Shown here piece after piece: positions 1 to 8,683 of a stretch of DNA of 64,000 nt (positions within the stretch are counted from its first letter, which is position 1; the number at the start of each line of letters is the position of its first letter). The notes beneath the pieces were generated by a model. It saw nothing but the letters and a program-made list of their open reading frames with translations, had not been told where the DNA came from and did no database searches. The stretch lies in assembly GCF_019599145.1 (NCBI RefSeq), contig NZ_CP080647.1, positions 3,038,001-3,102,000 on the forward strand, given 5' to 3'. Origin of the DNA: Streptomyces akebiae (GTDB lineage Bacteria; Actinomycetota; Actinomycetes; Streptomycetales; Streptomycetaceae). The position numbers and the translations under genes were made by a program.

Positions 1-514
1 CCTCGGCCGCCTCGCGCAGACCGGCCTCCGACTCGACCCGGACACCGGTGAGTTGGGCCACCTCGTCGAGGTTCGGCGTCGCCACCGTGGCCACCGGCAG
101 CAGTCGCGTCCGTACGGAGTCCAGCGCGGAGGCGGCGAGGAGGGGGTCGCCGTGCTTGGAGACGCCGACCGGGTCGACGACGACCGGGGCGTCGGTGGCG
201 GCCAGCAACTCGGCGACGGCCTCGACGAGTTCGGCGGAGGCGAGCATGCCGGTCTTGACGGCCTGGACACCGATGTCGTCGACGACGCTGCGGTACTGGG
301 CACGCACCGCCGCCACGGGCAGCTCCCAAGCGCCCTGCACACCGAGGGAGTTCTGCGCGGTGACGGCCGTGACGACGCTCATGCCGTGCACCCCGAGCGC
401 GAGCATCGTCTTCAGGTCGGCCTGGATGCCGGCCCCGCCGCCGGAGTCGGACCCGGCCACGGTGAGGACCCTCGGCGGCGCCGAGCTCATGGCGGGACTC
501 ATGGCCGGGCTCAT
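1..514 (-). CDS. thiD: Hydroxymethylpyrimidine/phosphomethylpyrimidine kinase (partial, C-terminus outside window)
   Basis: Kinase of thiamine biosynthesis that phosphorylates HMP and HMP-phosphate. The reading frame runs from ATG at 514 off the left edge. Visible features are the ribokinase-fold start [20 protein letters not shown], then [16 protein letters not shown], and [16 protein letters not shown] near residue 110, all typical of ThiD. The N-terminus has three candidate starts in a row ([14 protein letters not shown]). I chose the first because its ATG overlaps the thiL stop as ATGA, implying translational coupling. Cytoplasmic. Only about 170 residues are seen of a family usually near 260-280. 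Confidence 0.93.
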   Translation of the reverse strand, partial: MSPAMSPAMSSAPPRVLTVAGSDSGGGAGIQADLKTMLALGVHGMSVVTAVTAQNSLGVQGAWELPVAAVRAQYRSVVDDIGVQAVKTGMLASAELVEAVAELLAATDAPVVVDPVGVSKHGDPLLAASALDSVRTRLLPVATVATPNLDEVAQLTGVRVESEAGLREAAE

Positions 515-1476
515 GACTCGATGTCCCCGAAGTGGTCCCAGCCGCCCTTGCTGGTCCAGGGGGCGCCGTCGACGGTCACCTGGGGCAGGGCGGAGGGGTT
601 GAGGACCTCGCCGATCACCTTCCACCGCGCGGGCAGCTTCACGTCCTGCGGGAAGGTGGCCACGATCGCGTGGTCCTCGCCCCCGGTGAGCACCCACTGG
701 AGGGGGTCGACACCGACGGCCTGACCGATGTCGTGCATCTGGATGGGGATGTCGATGGCGCCGGAGCGGATGTCGATCCGGCACTTGCTCGCCTCGGCGA
801 TGTGCCCCAGGTCCGCGATCAGCCCGTCGCTGACGTCGCACATCGCGGTCGCGCCGAGGTCGGCGGCGGCCGGGCCCGCGTGGTACGGCGGCTCGGGGCG
901 CCGGTGGGCCTCCACGAAGGCGCGCGGCGAGCGGAAGCCCCGGGAGAGCACCGCGTGCCCGGCGGCGGACCAGCCGAGCCAGCCGGTGACCGCGACGACG
1001 TCACCGGGCTGGGCTCCGCCCCTGGTCACGGGCTCGTGGTTACGCAGATCACCGAGGGCGGTGATCGAGATCATGATGGTGTCGCCGCGGACGACGTCAC
1101 CGCCGACCACGGCCGCGCCGGCCACCTGGCACTCGTCGCGCAGGCCGTCCATCAGCTCGGTGGCCCAGGTCACCGGGAGTTCGGCGGGCGCGACCAGACC
1201 GAGGAGCAGGGCGGTGGGCACGGCCCCCATGGCGGCGATGTCCGCGAGGTTCTGCGCGGCGGCCTTGCGCCCCACGTCGTACGCCGTGGACCAGTCACGC
1301 CGGAAGTGCCGCCCCTCCAGGAGGAGGTCGGTGCTCGCCACGACCCTGCGGTCCGGCGCCGCCACCACGGCGGCGTCGTCGCCGGGGCCGACCCGGACCG
1401 CCGGGGTGGTGGTGAGCCGGGAGGTGAGCTCCCTGATGAGCCCGAACTCCCCCAGCTCTCCCACGGTGCCCTTCAT
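511..1476 (-). CDS. thiL: Thiamine-monophosphate kinase
   Basis: Phosphorylates thiamine monophosphate to the active cofactor thiamine diphosphate, the last step of the pathway. 321 residues, the normal family length. The N-terminal motif [10 protein letters not shown] (about residues 29-38), [22 protein letters not shown] in the middle and [15 protein letters not shown] are the metal and nucleotide binding elements of the PurM-like ThiL fold. The start was set at ATG 1476, which gives [11 protein letters not shown]; a longer frame to 1674 is open but the added residues look non-coding. Its stop overlaps the thiD start (ATGA), so thiL-thiD is an operon joining two thiamine kinases. Confidence 0.95.
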   Translation of the reverse strand: MKGTVGELGEFGLIRELTSRLTTTPAVRVGPGDDAAVVAAPDRRVVASTDLLLEGRHFRRDWSTAYDVGRKAAAQNLADIAAMGAVPTALLLGLVAPAELPVTWATELMDGLRDECQVAGAAVVGGDVVRGDTIMISITALGDLRNHEPVTRGGAQPGDVVAVTGWLGWSAAGHAVLSRGFRSPRAFVEAHRRPEPPYHAGPAAADLGATAMCDVSDGLIADLGHIAEASKCRIDIRSGAIDIPIQMHDIGQAVGVDPLQWVLTGGEDHAIVATFPQDVKLPARWKVIGEVLNPSALPQVTVDGAPWTSKGGWDHFGDIES

Positions 1477-1703
1477 CGTCGTATCGCCCCTTCTCGTGCC
1501 GCTTCCAGTGTCTGTCGCGCCCGGTCGCGGGCCGTTCTCGTGCTCGGTACGGTCGAGTGGACCGTCAACTTCCGTCGTCCCCGCACCCCGGTGTGCGTGG
1601 CGCGGCCTCCACGGGTCTCCCCGTGGTGCGGGACGACGCGATACCGTGGCGTTCCTTTTCCCGACATGATCCACATGATCCTCGTGGCCGCCCTGGAGGT
1701 TCC

Positions 1704-1937
1704 GTGGTACAGGCGTACATCCTGATCCAGACGGAGGTCGGCAAAGCGTCGACCGTCGCCGACACGATCAGCAAGCTCCCCGGTGTCATCCAGGCCGAGG
1801 ACGTGACGGGGCCGTACGACGTCATCGTGCGCGCCCAGGCCGACACCGTCGACGACCTCGGCCGGCTGGTGGTCGCGAAGGTCCAGCAAGTGGACGGGAT
1901 CACCCGCACCCTGACCTGCCCGGTCGTTCACCTGTAG
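1704..1937 (+). CDS. Lrp/AsnC-type ligand-binding (RAM) domain protein without DNA-binding domain
   Basis: 77-residue stand-alone ligand-binding domain of the Lrp/AsnC family (βαββαβ RAM fold). These domains usually bind amino acids and form dimers or higher oligomers. The sequence starts MVQAYILIQTEVGKAS and carries GVIQAEDVTGPYDVIVRAQA, the typical family segments, but no helix-turn-helix. The GTG start at 1704 has a good ribosome site (GGAGG at about 1695-1699) and matches the N-terminus of this domain exactly; the open frame further upstream is not needed. It lies divergent from thiL. The ligand cannot be told from the sequence. Confidence 0.88.
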   Translation: MVQAYILIQTEVGKASTVADTISKLPGVIQAEDVTGPYDVIVRAQADTVDDLGRLVVAKVQQVDGITRTLTCPVVHL

Positions 1938-1957
1938 CCCCCGTCTACCCTTGCCCG

Positions 1958-2479
1958 GTGAACCCGTTCCGTCACCGGCGCCCCGCTCGTCTCGGGCTGC
2001 CCGTCCTGGCCGTTTCGTTGATCGCCGTCGCGGGCTGCTCCTCAGCAGACGACGGCGGCTCGGCGGCGGTTCCCAGCCCGGGGGCCGCCGCCACGAAACT
2101 GTGCCGGAACCTGGACGGGGTGTTGCCGCGAAAGGTGGACGGTCTCGGCCGCCGGGATCCTCAGCCCGCCTCCTCGCTGACGGCGGGCTGGGGCGACGCG
2201 GTGATCATACTGCGCTGCGGGGTGCCGCAGCCGCCCAAGATGGTCGACCCCGGGGTGGCCGAGGGGCGGGACGCCGACGCGGTGGCCGGGGCCGTCGACG
2301 GGGTGGACTGGCTGATGGAGAAGCGGGACGGTGGCGCCTACCGCTTCACCACGGCCAATCGTTCCGCGTACGTGGAGGTGTCGGTGGCGGCCGAGCGAGC
2401 CGCCGAGGACACGTCGCCGATCCTGGTGGGGCTGGCCCCCGCGATCAAGAAGGCGATACCTGAAGGGGTTGCCTCCTGA
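1958..2479 (+). CDS. DUF3515 lipoprotein
   Basis: 173 residues. The N-terminus is a lipoprotein signal: positive FRHRRPARLG, a hydrophobic core, then the lipobox VAGC at about residues 24-27, followed by a Ser/Gly/Asp-rich linker. The mature part has CRNLDGVLP, SLTAGWGDAVIILRCGVPQP and the end ILVGLAPAIKKA, which I recognise as the DUF3515 family common in actinobacteria. The protein should be anchored outside the membrane. Function unknown. It starts at GTG 1958, 20 bases after the Lrp-like gene, so the two are probably co-transcribed. The stop codon sits inside a terminator hairpin. Confidence 0.85.
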   Translation: MNPFRHRRPARLGLPVLAVSLIAVAGCSSADDGGSAAVPSPGAAATKLCRNLDGVLPRKVDGLGRRDPQPASSLTAGWGDAVIILRCGVPQPPKMVDPGVAEGRDADAVAGAVDGVDWLMEKRDGGAYRFTTANRSAYVEVSVAAERAAEDTSPILVGLAPAIKKAIPEGVAS

Positions 2480-2496
2480 GGGGCGCCTCAGGAGGC
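2471..2496 (+). terminator. Terminator hairpin overlapping the DUF3515 stop codon
   Basis: A perfect 11-bp inverted repeat, GCCTCCTGAGG at 2471-2481 and CCTCAGGAGGC at 2486-2496, with a GGCG loop. The stop codon of the upstream gene (2477-2479) lies within the left arm. It separates this unit from the convergent ddlA. Confidence 0.7.
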
Positions 2497-2585
2497 GGTC
2501 GCGAGGCCGCGGGCCGGTTCGTGACCGGTTGCGCGGCTTCCCGCGCCCGCCCTCCGTGGGGCCTTCGGCCTCGCAGGAGTCCGTC

Positions 2586-3743
2586 TCAGCGCAGGCCTGT
2601 CGGCCGGTGCAGCGCGGCCTGGATCAGGCGGTCCACGAGTTCCGGGTATTCGATGCCGCTCGCCTTCCACATCGCCGGGTACATCGAGATCGGTGTGAAG
2701 CCGGGGAGCGTGTTGATCTCGTTGATGACGAAGTCGCCGTCCTCCGTGAGGAAGAAGTCGGCGCGGACCAGGCCCTCGCAGGAGGCCGCGTCGAAGGCGT
2801 CGACCGCGAGCCGCTGGACCTCCGCCGTCTCCTGCGGGGTCAGCGGGGCCGGGACCATGCCGGGCGTCGAGTCGATGTACTTGGCCTCGAAGTCGTAGTA
2901 AGCGTGGGCCTCGGGCGGCGGAATCTCGGCGGGCACGGAGGCGCGCGGACCGTCCTCGAACTCCAGGACGCCGCATTCGATCTCACGGCCGCGCAGGGCC
3001 GCCTCGACCAGGATCTTCGGATCGTGGCGCTGGGCCTCGGCGATCGCCTCGTCGAGGCCGTCCAGGTCGTCGACCTTGGTGATGCCGATGGAGGAGCCCG
3101 CGCGGGCGGGCTTCACGAACAGGGGCCAGCCGTGCTCACCGGCGAGGTCGATGATCTTCTTGCGGGCGGCGGACTCGTCGAGCTGCCACTCGCGCGGCCG
3201 GATCACCACGTACGGACCGACCTTGAGTCCGAAGGAGGTGAACACCCGCTTCATGTACTCCTTGTCCTGGCCGACGGCCGAGGCGAGGACACCCGAGCCG
3301 ACGTACGGGACACCGGAGAGTTCCAGGAGTCCCTGGAGGGTGCCGTCCTCACCGTACGGACCGTGCAGGACGGGGAAGACGACGTCGACCTCGCCGAGGG
3401 CCTTGGGCACCGAACCGGGCTCGCTGTAGACGACTTCGCGGTTGGCGGGGTCGACGGGCAGGATCACGCCGCCCTCCCGGGACTCGGCGAGTTCCTCGAC
3501 GCTCGGCGTACGGCGATCGGTGATCGCCATCCGGTCCGGTTCGTCGGCGGTGAGCGCCCAACGGCCGTCCCGCGTGATGCCGATCGGCAGGACGTCGTAC
3601 TTCGTCCGGTCGATGGCACGCAGTACGGCGCCGGCCGTGACCACGGAGATCCCGTGTTCCGAGCTGCGGCCGCCGAAGACGACGGCCACGCGCGGCTTGC
3701 GGGACGGCTGCTCAGGGCTCTGGGGGAGGTTCTCGCTGCTCAT
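2586..3743 (-). CDS. ddlA: D-alanine--D-alanine ligase
   Basis: ATP-grasp enzyme that joins two D-alanines for the peptidoglycan stem peptide. 385 residues from ATG 3743. Visible family features: VAVVFGGRSSEHGISV at the N-terminus; FPVLHGPYGEDGTLQGLLEL; VPYVGSGVLASA; the ATP-binding segment WPLFVKPARAGSSIGITKV; AALRGREIECGVLE; and the magnesium-binding end VRADFFLTEDGDFVINEINT. A longer open frame upstream runs into gpsA and is not coding. The protein is cytoplasmic and full length. It is on the same strand as gpsA-plsC, 59 bases after gpsA, so it could share their transcript. Confidence 0.96.
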   Translation of the reverse strand: MSSENLPQSPEQPSRKPRVAVVFGGRSSEHGISVVTAGAVLRAIDRTKYDVLPIGITRDGRWALTADEPDRMAITDRRTPSVEELAESREGGVILPVDPANREVVYSEPGSVPKALGEVDVVFPVLHGPYGEDGTLQGLLELSGVPYVGSGVLASAVGQDKEYMKRVFTSFGLKVGPYVVIRPREWQLDESAARKKIIDLAGEHGWPLFVKPARAGSSIGITKVDDLDGLDEAIAEAQRHDPKILVEAALRGREIECGVLEFEDGPRASVPAEIPPPEAHAYYDFEAKYIDSTPGMVPAPLTPQETAEVQRLAVDAFDAASCEGLVRADFFLTEDGDFVINEINTLPGFTPISMYPAMWKASGIEYPELVDRLIQAALHRPTGLR

Positions 3744-3802
3744 ATCGCGTCGAGAGTACCCGGTGGTAGGGCGCGAGTCAGTGCCCGAACGGTCGCTTTC
3801 GC

Positions 3803-4813
3803 TCAGCGTCGCTCCGGCTTGGCGCTGCGCGACATCATCTCCTTGAGGGCGACGACCGGCGGCTTGCCGTCGTGGACGATGTCGACGACCGTCTCGGTGA
3901 TGGGCATGTCGACGCCGTGCCGACGGGCCAAGTCCAGTACGGATTCGCAGGACTTGACGCCCTCGGCGGTCTGCTTGGTGACCGCGATGGTCTCCTGGAG
4001 GGTCATGCCCCTGCCGAGGTTGGTGCCGAAGGTGTGGTTGCGGGAGAGCGGCGAGGAACAGGTGGCCACCAGGTCGCCGAGACCCGCGAGTCCGGAGAAG
4101 GTGAGCGGGTCGGCGCCCATCGCGAGACCGAGCCGGGTCGTCTCCGCGAGACCGCGGGTGATGAGCGATCCCTTGGCGTTGTCGCCGAGGCCCATGCCGT
4201 CCGCGATGCCGACGGCGAGACCGATGACGTTCTTCACCGCGCCGCCGAGTTCGCAACCGACGACGTCGGTGTTGGTGTACGGGCGGAAGTACGGCGTGTG
4301 GCAGGCGGTCTGGAGCTTCTGGGCGACCGCCTCGTCGGTGCAGGCGACCACGGAGGCGGCCGGCATGCGGGAGGCGATCTCACGGGCCAGGTTGGGCCCG
4401 GTGACGACGGCGACGCGGTCCTGGCCCACCTTGGCCACGTCCTCGATCACCTCGCTCATCCGCATGGCGGAACCGAGTTCGACGCCTTTCATCAGCGAGA
4501 CGAGGACGGTGCCGGGGGCCAGCAGACCGGTCCAGTCGGCGAGGTTCGCGCGCAGTGTCTGGGAGGGGACGGCGAGGACGGTGAAGTCGGCGTCCGCGGC
4601 GGCCTCGGCGGGGTCCGAGGTGGCCCGCAGGTTCTCCGGGAGCTCCACGCCGGGGAGGTAGTCCGGGTTGGTCCGGGTGGAGTTGACGGCGTCCGCGAGT
4701 TCCGGACGCCGTCCCCACAGAACGGTGTCGCATCCCGCGTCGGCGAGCACCATGCCGAAGGCCGTGCCCCACGAACCGGTGCCGAAGACGGCCGCCTTGA
4801 CCGGCTTGCTCAC
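3803..4813 (-). CDS. gpsA: NAD(P)H-dependent glycerol-3-phosphate dehydrogenase
   Basis: Reduces dihydroxyacetone phosphate to sn-glycerol 3-phosphate, the backbone for phospholipid synthesis. 336 residues. The Rossmann motif is VFGTGSWGTAFGMVLADAG near residue 9, followed by VLAVPSQTLR, VSLMKGVE, VVTGPNLAREIA, and the catalytic region CELGGAVKNVIGLAVGIADG, whose Lys is the family's catalytic residue. GTG start 4813 overlaps the plsC stop (GTGA), so translation is probably coupled to plsC, which uses glycerol-3-phosphate-derived lysophosphatidate. Confidence 0.96.
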   Translation of the reverse strand: MSKPVKAAVFGTGSWGTAFGMVLADAGCDTVLWGRRPELADAVNSTRTNPDYLPGVELPENLRATSDPAEAAADADFTVLAVPSQTLRANLADWTGLLAPGTVLVSLMKGVELGSAMRMSEVIEDVAKVGQDRVAVVTGPNLAREIASRMPAASVVACTDEAVAQKLQTACHTPYFRPYTNTDVVGCELGGAVKNVIGLAVGIADGMGLGDNAKGSLITRGLAETTRLGLAMGADPLTFSGLAGLGDLVATCSSPLSRNHTFGTNLGRGMTLQETIAVTKQTAEGVKSCESVLDLARRHGVDMPITETVVDIVHDGKPPVVALKEMMSRSAKPERR

Positions 4814-5625
4814 TTGCCCTGCCCCTCTTCCTGATGTTCCTGGGCCCGCTGGACCGTGCTGTGATGTTGCCGGTTCCCATTGTCGAGGACCGCGCGGGCA
4901 CTCCTGCGCCGCTGCTCGATCCGCTCCCGCTTGGGGTCGTACGGCGTCGCGGGGGCCTTCTCGCCGCGGATCTCCTCCAGCTGGTGGGTGATGGCGGCCA
5001 TGATGACCTCCGTCGCGTCCTTCAGCAGGTCGGGGCTCATCTCCCGGCCGTAGAAACGCGACAGGTCGACGGGCGGGCCCGCGAGGACGTGGTGGGTCTT
5101 GCGCGGCAGGAGGTTCGGTTTCTTGGCGTACGGCGGCAGGAGTTCGTTGGCGCCCCACTGTGCGACGGGGATCACCGGGCACCTGGTCTGCAGGGCGACC
5201 CTCGCGGCACCGGTCTTGCCGGTCATGGGCCAGCCGTCCGGGTCGCGGGTGAGGGTGCCCTCGGGGTAGAAGGCGACGCACTCGCCGCGCTCCACGGCGT
5301 CGATCGCGGCCCGGAAGGCGCTCAGCGCGTCGGTGCTCTCGCGATAGACGGGAATCTGCCCGGTGCCGCGCATCACGGCGCCGATGAATCCCTTCCCGAA
5401 GAGACCGCTCTTCGCGAGAAATCGCGGAACCCTGCCGCTGTTGTACTGATAATGGGCGTACGCAAAGGGATCTACATGCGAATTGTGGTTCACGGCAGTG
5501 ATAAATCCACCCTCGGCCGGAATGTTCTCCATTCCGCGCCAGTCCCGCTTGATCAGCACCACCAGGGGTGGTTTGGCGATCACCGCGGCGAGGCGGTACC
5601 AGAAGCCGATTCTCCGGCGGGGCAC
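4810..5625 (-). CDS. plsC: 1-acylglycerol-3-phosphate O-acyltransferase (PlsC family)
   Basis: Acylates lysophosphatidic acid at the membrane to give phosphatidic acid. 271 residues. The acyltransferase motif I is NHNSHVD (HX4D) near residue 49; block III is YPEGTLTRD; block IV is VIPVAQWGANELLP. The N-terminal IGFWYRLAAVIAKPPLVVL is hydrophobic and likely membrane-associated. The start was placed at GTG 5625 because AGAGGAAGG lies eight bases before it. The C-terminal 40 residues are charged and low in complexity (RIEQRRRSAR to EEGQGK). It is coupled to gpsA by a 4-base overlap, giving a short phospholipid-precursor operon. Confidence 0.93.
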   Translation of the reverse strand: MPRRRIGFWYRLAAVIAKPPLVVLIKRDWRGMENIPAEGGFITAVNHNSHVDPFAYAHYQYNSGRVPRFLAKSGLFGKGFIGAVMRGTGQIPVYRESTDALSAFRAAIDAVERGECVAFYPEGTLTRDPDGWPMTGKTGAARVALQTRCPVIPVAQWGANELLPPYAKKPNLLPRKTHHVLAGPPVDLSRFYGREMSPDLLKDATEVIMAAITHQLEEIRGEKAPATPYDPKRERIEQRRRSARAVLDNGNRQHHSTVQRAQEHQEEGQGK

Positions 5626-5790
5626 GCGGACACCTTCCTCTAGGACTTCCCAGGGCCTGTTCCGGGGGCCCGGAGCCGCACAAGTGTCGCCCCGGGCTGC
5701 CGGTCTGTCGAGAACACCGTACGCCCCGCCCTGCGGCCGTCCATGGCCCCCAGGTGACAATGGCCGCGACAAGAGAGGGACGGAACGCCC

Positions 5791-6441
5791 GTGCAGTGGA
5801 CCCTGGTCGTACCCCTGAAGCCCCTGGCGCGGGCCAAGAGCAGGCTCGCGGACACCGCCGACGACGGGGTGCGCCCCGGTCTGGCCCTCGCCTTCGCGCA
5901 GGACACGGTGGCCGCGGCCCTGGCCGCGACGGCGGTCCGGGGTGTGGTGGTGGTCACGGACGACCCGCTGGCCGCGCGCGAGCTCGCGGCCCTGGGCGCC
6001 CGCACCGTCCCCGAGGATCCCCGCGAAGGCTCCCGGGACGGCCTGAACGCCGCTCTGCGGCATGCTGCGGCCGTCGTACGCGATGTACGCCCGCAAATGC
6101 CCCTGGCGGCCCTGAACGCGGATCTCCCCGCCCTGCGACCGGGGGAATTGACCCGGGTGCTGAACGCGGCCGCCGAATTCCCCCGCGCTTTCCTCGCCGA
6201 CGCGGCCGACACCGGTACGACCCTGCTCGCCGCTACCCCCGGCCATGACCTCTCCCCCGTCTTCGGCCCCGACTCCCGCCGGCGCCACCGCCACTCCGGC
6301 GCCGTGGAGCTCGCGCTCACCGACGTGGACTCCGTGCGCCAGGACGTCGACACCGGGGACGACCTCCGCGCGGCCCTCGGCCTCGGCGTCGGTCCCCGTA
6401 CGGCCGCGGCGGCCGCGCGCCTGCTGATCCCCGGCCAGTAG
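5791..6441 (+). CDS. cofC: 2-phospho-L-lactate/phosphoenolpyruvate guanylyltransferase of F420 biosynthesis
   Basis: Nucleotidyltransferase that activates a 3-carbon phosphate with GTP for coenzyme F420 assembly (CofC/FbiD). 216 residues, the usual length. Seen: WTLVVPLKPLARAKSRLAD at the N-terminus (nucleotide-binding loop), GVVVVTDDPLAARELAALGA, LNAALRHAA, LAALNADLPALRPGEL (the metal-binding DLP motif near residue 112), and DTGTTLLAA. Starts at GTG 5791. It is divergent from plsC and followed ten bases later by a small unknown gene. In actinobacteria the true substrate is reported to be phosphoenolpyruvate rather than phospholactate; the sequence alone does not decide this. Confidence 0.93.
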   Translation: MQWTLVVPLKPLARAKSRLADTADDGVRPGLALAFAQDTVAAALAATAVRGVVVVTDDPLAARELAALGARTVPEDPREGSRDGLNAALRHAAAVVRDVRPQMPLAALNADLPALRPGELTRVLNAAAEFPRAFLADAADTGTTLLAATPGHDLSPVFGPDSRRRHRHSGAVELALTDVDSVRQDVDTGDDLRAALGLGVGPRTAAAAARLLIPGQ

Positions 6442-6450
6442 GCTGCGGCC

Positions 6451-6654
6451 ATGCAGGCCACCGCGTACACCTACGACCCCGCCACCCGCACCGGCCAGGT
6501 CCTCCTCGACGACGGCACCCCGCTCCCCTTCGACACCCCGGCCTTCGACGCGGGCGCCCTGCGCCTGCTGCGCCCCGGTCAGCGCGTGCGCATCGAGACG
6601 GAGGGCGAGGGCGAGTCCCTGCGCATCACCTTGATCACCCTGCAGACGTTCTGA
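6451..6654 (+). CDS. Small conserved hypothetical protein, 67 residues
   Basis: 67 residues from ATG 6451, ten bases after cofC, so probably the same transcript. Alternating hydrophobic stretches such as TGQVLLDDGTPLPFDTPAF, LLRPGQRVRIETEGEG and LRITLITLQTF suggest a small β-barrel, in the manner of cold-shock/OB-fold proteins, but no RNA-binding motif of true cold-shock proteins is visible. Codon use is fully G/C-biased at third positions, supporting a real gene. I do not know its function. Confidence 0.75.
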   Translation: MQATAYTYDPATRTGQVLLDDGTPLPFDTPAFDAGALRLLRPGQRVRIETEGEGESLRITLITLQTF

Positions 6655-6719
6655 ACGCGTCGTCCCGCGAGTCCCTCACGGCGGGCAGGCGCTCGGAAAT
6701 CCCCCGCGGAACACGCCGC

Positions 6720-6748
6720 GGGCCGGGCTCCCTGCAGGAACCCGGCCC
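6720..6748. terminator. Hairpin between convergent genes (cofC unit and hupS)
   Basis: GGGCCGGGCTCC at 6720-6731 and GGAACCCGGCCC at 6737-6748 pair with one mismatch around a 5-base loop. It lies between two convergent stops and can serve both strands. Confidence 0.65.
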
Positions 6749-6775
6749 GGCGCGTGTGTGTGAGTACCCGACGGC

Positions 6776-7426
6776 CTAGGCCTGACGCGCGGCGGTCTTC
6801 TTCGCGGTCGTCTTGCGAGCCGTCGACTTCTTGGCCGGCGCCTTCTTCGCGGTGGCCTTCTTGGCCGGGGCCTTCTTCGCCGCGGTCTTCTTCGCCGCGG
6901 CCGTCGTCTTGGCGGTGGTCTTCTTCGCCGCCGCCGTCTTCGTGGTGGCCTTCTTGGCGGTCGTCTTCTTCGCCGTGGTCTTCTTCGCGGCGGCCGTCGT
7001 CTTCTTGGCGGCGGCCGTGGTCTTGCGGGCGGTCGTCTTCTTCGCGGCGGTCTTCTTCGCCGCCGCCTTCTTGACCGTCGCCGAAGCCCCACCGCTCAGG
7101 CTGCCCTTGGGCGCCTTCTTGACCGCGACCTCGCCACCACGGGGAAGCTTCTTCGAGCCGCTCACCAGGTCCTTGAAGCCCTGGCCCGCGCGGAACCGCG
7201 GCACGGAGGTCTTCTTGACCCGAACCCGCTCACCCGTCTGCGGGTTGCGGGCGTAACGGGCCGGCCGGTCGACCTTCTCGAACGAACCGAAGCCGGTGAC
7301 CGACACCCGGTCCCCGCCGACGACCGCGCGGACGATGGCGTCCAGAACAGCGTCGACCGCGTCGGCGGCCTGCTGACGCCCGCCGACCTTGTCCGCAATC
7401 GCTTCTACGAGCTGCGCCTTGTTCAC
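6776..7426 (-). CDS. hupS: HU-family nucleoid protein with lysine-rich C-terminal tail
   Basis: Nucleoid-associated DNA-bending protein. Residues 1-90 are a complete HU domain: [38 protein letters not shown] with the DNA-binding arm around [19 protein letters not shown], and [10 protein letters not shown]. After about residue 110 a tail of roughly 105 residues consists of repeated [16 protein letters not shown] units rich in Lys and Ala, like histone H1. Actinobacterial HU proteins with such tails are the HupS (or Hlp/HupB) type; in Streptomyces HupS is linked to sporulation nucleoids. GTG start 7426 with GAAGGGGAAG upstream. The tail DNA is strongly repetitive. Confidence 0.94.
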   Translation of the reverse strand: MNKAQLVEAIADKVGGRQQAADAVDAVLDAIVRAVVGGDRVSVTGFGSFEKVDRPARYARNPQTGERVRVKKTSVPRFRAGQGFKDLVSGSKKLPRGGEVAVKKAPKGSLSGGASATVKKAAAKKTAAKKTTARKTTAAAKKTTAAAKKTTAKKTTAKKATTKTAAAKKTTAKTTAAAKKTAAKKAPAKKATAKKAPAKKSTARKTTAKKTAARQA

Positions 7427-7477
7427 GTCTTCCCCTTCGGAGACATCGCCCGAACGATAGTGTTCAAGCTTTTTCGC

Positions 7478-7506
7478 ACGTTAGGCAGATATATACCGCA
7501 AATCAA
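7478..7506 (-). promoter_or_regulatory. Putative σHrdB-type promoter of hupS
   Basis: On the minus strand, TTGATT (7506-7501) and TAACGT (7483-7478) are separated by exactly 17 bases, in an A/T-rich stretch that stands out from the surroundings. The start codon lies about 50 bases downstream. Inferred from the motif match only. Confidence 0.6.
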
Positions 7507-7565
7507 ACACGAAACGGGCTTATCACCCTTGTGCCGCAACGAACTCGGACCGTCATGGAGTTCCT

Positions 7566-7796
7566 TCAGCGTTCCTCTACGGGCATTCGCCCCTCGTCGA
7601 GGTCCGTCGTGAAGCTCTCCAGACGCCTTGCCGCGTCGGCGAGATCGTGCTTGGCCACGGCCGTAATGACCAGCAGCTTCCGGGTCAGCGCCATGCGTAC
7701 GCCCTCCGGGACTTGCAGTGCGCGCACTCTTGCGTGCGCTTCCTTGAGTTGGCCCGCGACCGCCGCATAGAGCTCGAGTTGGCCGTCGTGTTCCAT
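7566..7796 (-). CDS. Small conserved hypothetical protein, 76 residues
   Basis: 76 residues from ATG 7796. Predicted mostly helical: [20 protein letters not shown], then [20 protein letters not shown] and [17 protein letters not shown]. No signal peptide or known motif. Third codon positions are mostly G or C and the gene sits between hupS and leuD on the same strand. Longer frames exist upstream but have no recognisable content. Function unknown. Confidence 0.7.
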   Translation of the reverse strand: MEHDGQLELYAAVAGQLKEAHARVRALQVPEGVRMALTRKLLVITAVAKHDLADAARRLESFTTDLDEGRMPVEER

Positions 7797-8083
7797 GCAC
7801 AGATTGTGCCATCTGGGGCGAGTTGTCGCCTGCGCAGGGGGCAACTGCCGTCTCCCCGGGGCCCGTGGAGCACCCCGGGCCGATGCCACACCATGATGCG
7901 CGTACCCCGGCAATCACCTTTGTAACTAGGGGAGTTGAAACCTTTCTGCACATGACTTCGAAGGTCCCCGAACCCAGACATGGAGGTACCCCCAACCGTG
8001 CACGATTGGGGGTACCTGGGGGTGTCGCGGTGGCTGGATTCCGCCTTGCGCGGACCGCCCGAGGGGTGGTCCGCGCCCATGGG
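7797..8083. other. Intergenic region between leuD and the 76-residue gene
   Basis: 287 bases with no supported gene. It holds the leuCD terminator (7984-8017) near leuD, and otherwise short G/C-rich inverted repeats around 7850-7885 in which I see no clear function. Confidence 0.5.
7984..8017 (-). terminator. leuCD terminator hairpin (GGTACC-type palindrome)
   Basis: AGGTACCCCCAA at 7984-7995 and TTGGGGGTACCT at 8006-8017 form a perfect 12-bp stem with a 10-base loop, 67 bases after the leuD stop. The same GGGGGTACCT core recurs at about 32,706, so this is also a repeated palindrome type. Confidence 0.7.
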
Positions 8084-8677
8084 TCAGATCGTCAGCGTCC
8101 TCGGCTTGTGCGAGGGGCGCTTGGCCTCGTACGCGGAGATGTCGGCCTCGTTCTGGAGGGTGATGGAGATGTCGTCCAGCCCGTTCAGCAGCCGCCAGCG
8201 GGAGTTCTCGTCCAGCTCGAAGGAGGCGGTGATGCCCTCGGCACGCACCTCGCGGGCCTGCAGATCGACCGTGATCTCGACCTCGGGGTCCTTCTCGGTG
8301 AGCTCCTGCAGCGCGTCCACGATCTTCTGCTCCAGGACGACCGTGAGCAGGCCGTTCTTGAGCGAGTTGCCGCGGAAGATGTCGGCGAAGCGGGAGGAGA
8401 TGACGGCCTTGAAGCCGTAGTTCTGCAGCGCCCACACCGCGTGCTCACGGGAGGAGCCGGTGCCGAAGTCGGGGCCGGCGACCAGGACGGTGGCGCCCTG
8501 GCGCTCGGGCTGGTTGAGGACGAAGGTCTCGTCCTTGCGCCAGGCCTCGAACAGCCCGTCCTCGAAGCCGTCCCTGGTCACCTTCTTGAGCCAGTGGGCG
8601 GGGATGATCTGGTCGGTGTCGACGTTGCTGCGGCGCAGCGGGACGGCCCGGCCGGTGTGCGTGGTGAATGCTTCCAT
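8084..8677 (-). CDS. leuD: 3-isopropylmalate dehydratase small subunit
   Basis: Small (swivel-domain) subunit of isopropylmalate isomerase, second step of leucine synthesis. 197 residues, family length. Starts [27 protein letters not shown]; the conserved [17 protein letters not shown] (about residues 68-84) and [24 protein letters not shown] are the substrate-binding parts. It follows leuC by six bases on the same strand and works with LeuC as a heterodimer in the cytoplasm. Expected to be regulated with leuC by NdgR. Confidence 0.97.
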   Translation of the reverse strand: MEAFTTHTGRAVPLRRSNVDTDQIIPAHWLKKVTRDGFEDGLFEAWRKDETFVLNQPERQGATVLVAGPDFGTGSSREHAVWALQNYGFKAVISSRFADIFRGNSLKNGLLTVVLEQKIVDALQELTEKDPEVEITVDLQAREVRAEGITASFELDENSRWRLLNGLDDISITLQNEADISAYEAKRPSHKPRTLTI

Positions 8678-8683
8678 GGCTGT

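Noticed and set aside
2331..4661. 776-codon plus-strand frame over ddlA and gpsA
   Set aside because: Antisense shadow of two well-recognised enzymes.
6790..7090. Tandem DNA repeats as a separate repeat element
   Set aside because: They encode the Lys/Ala tail of HupS and are explained by it.
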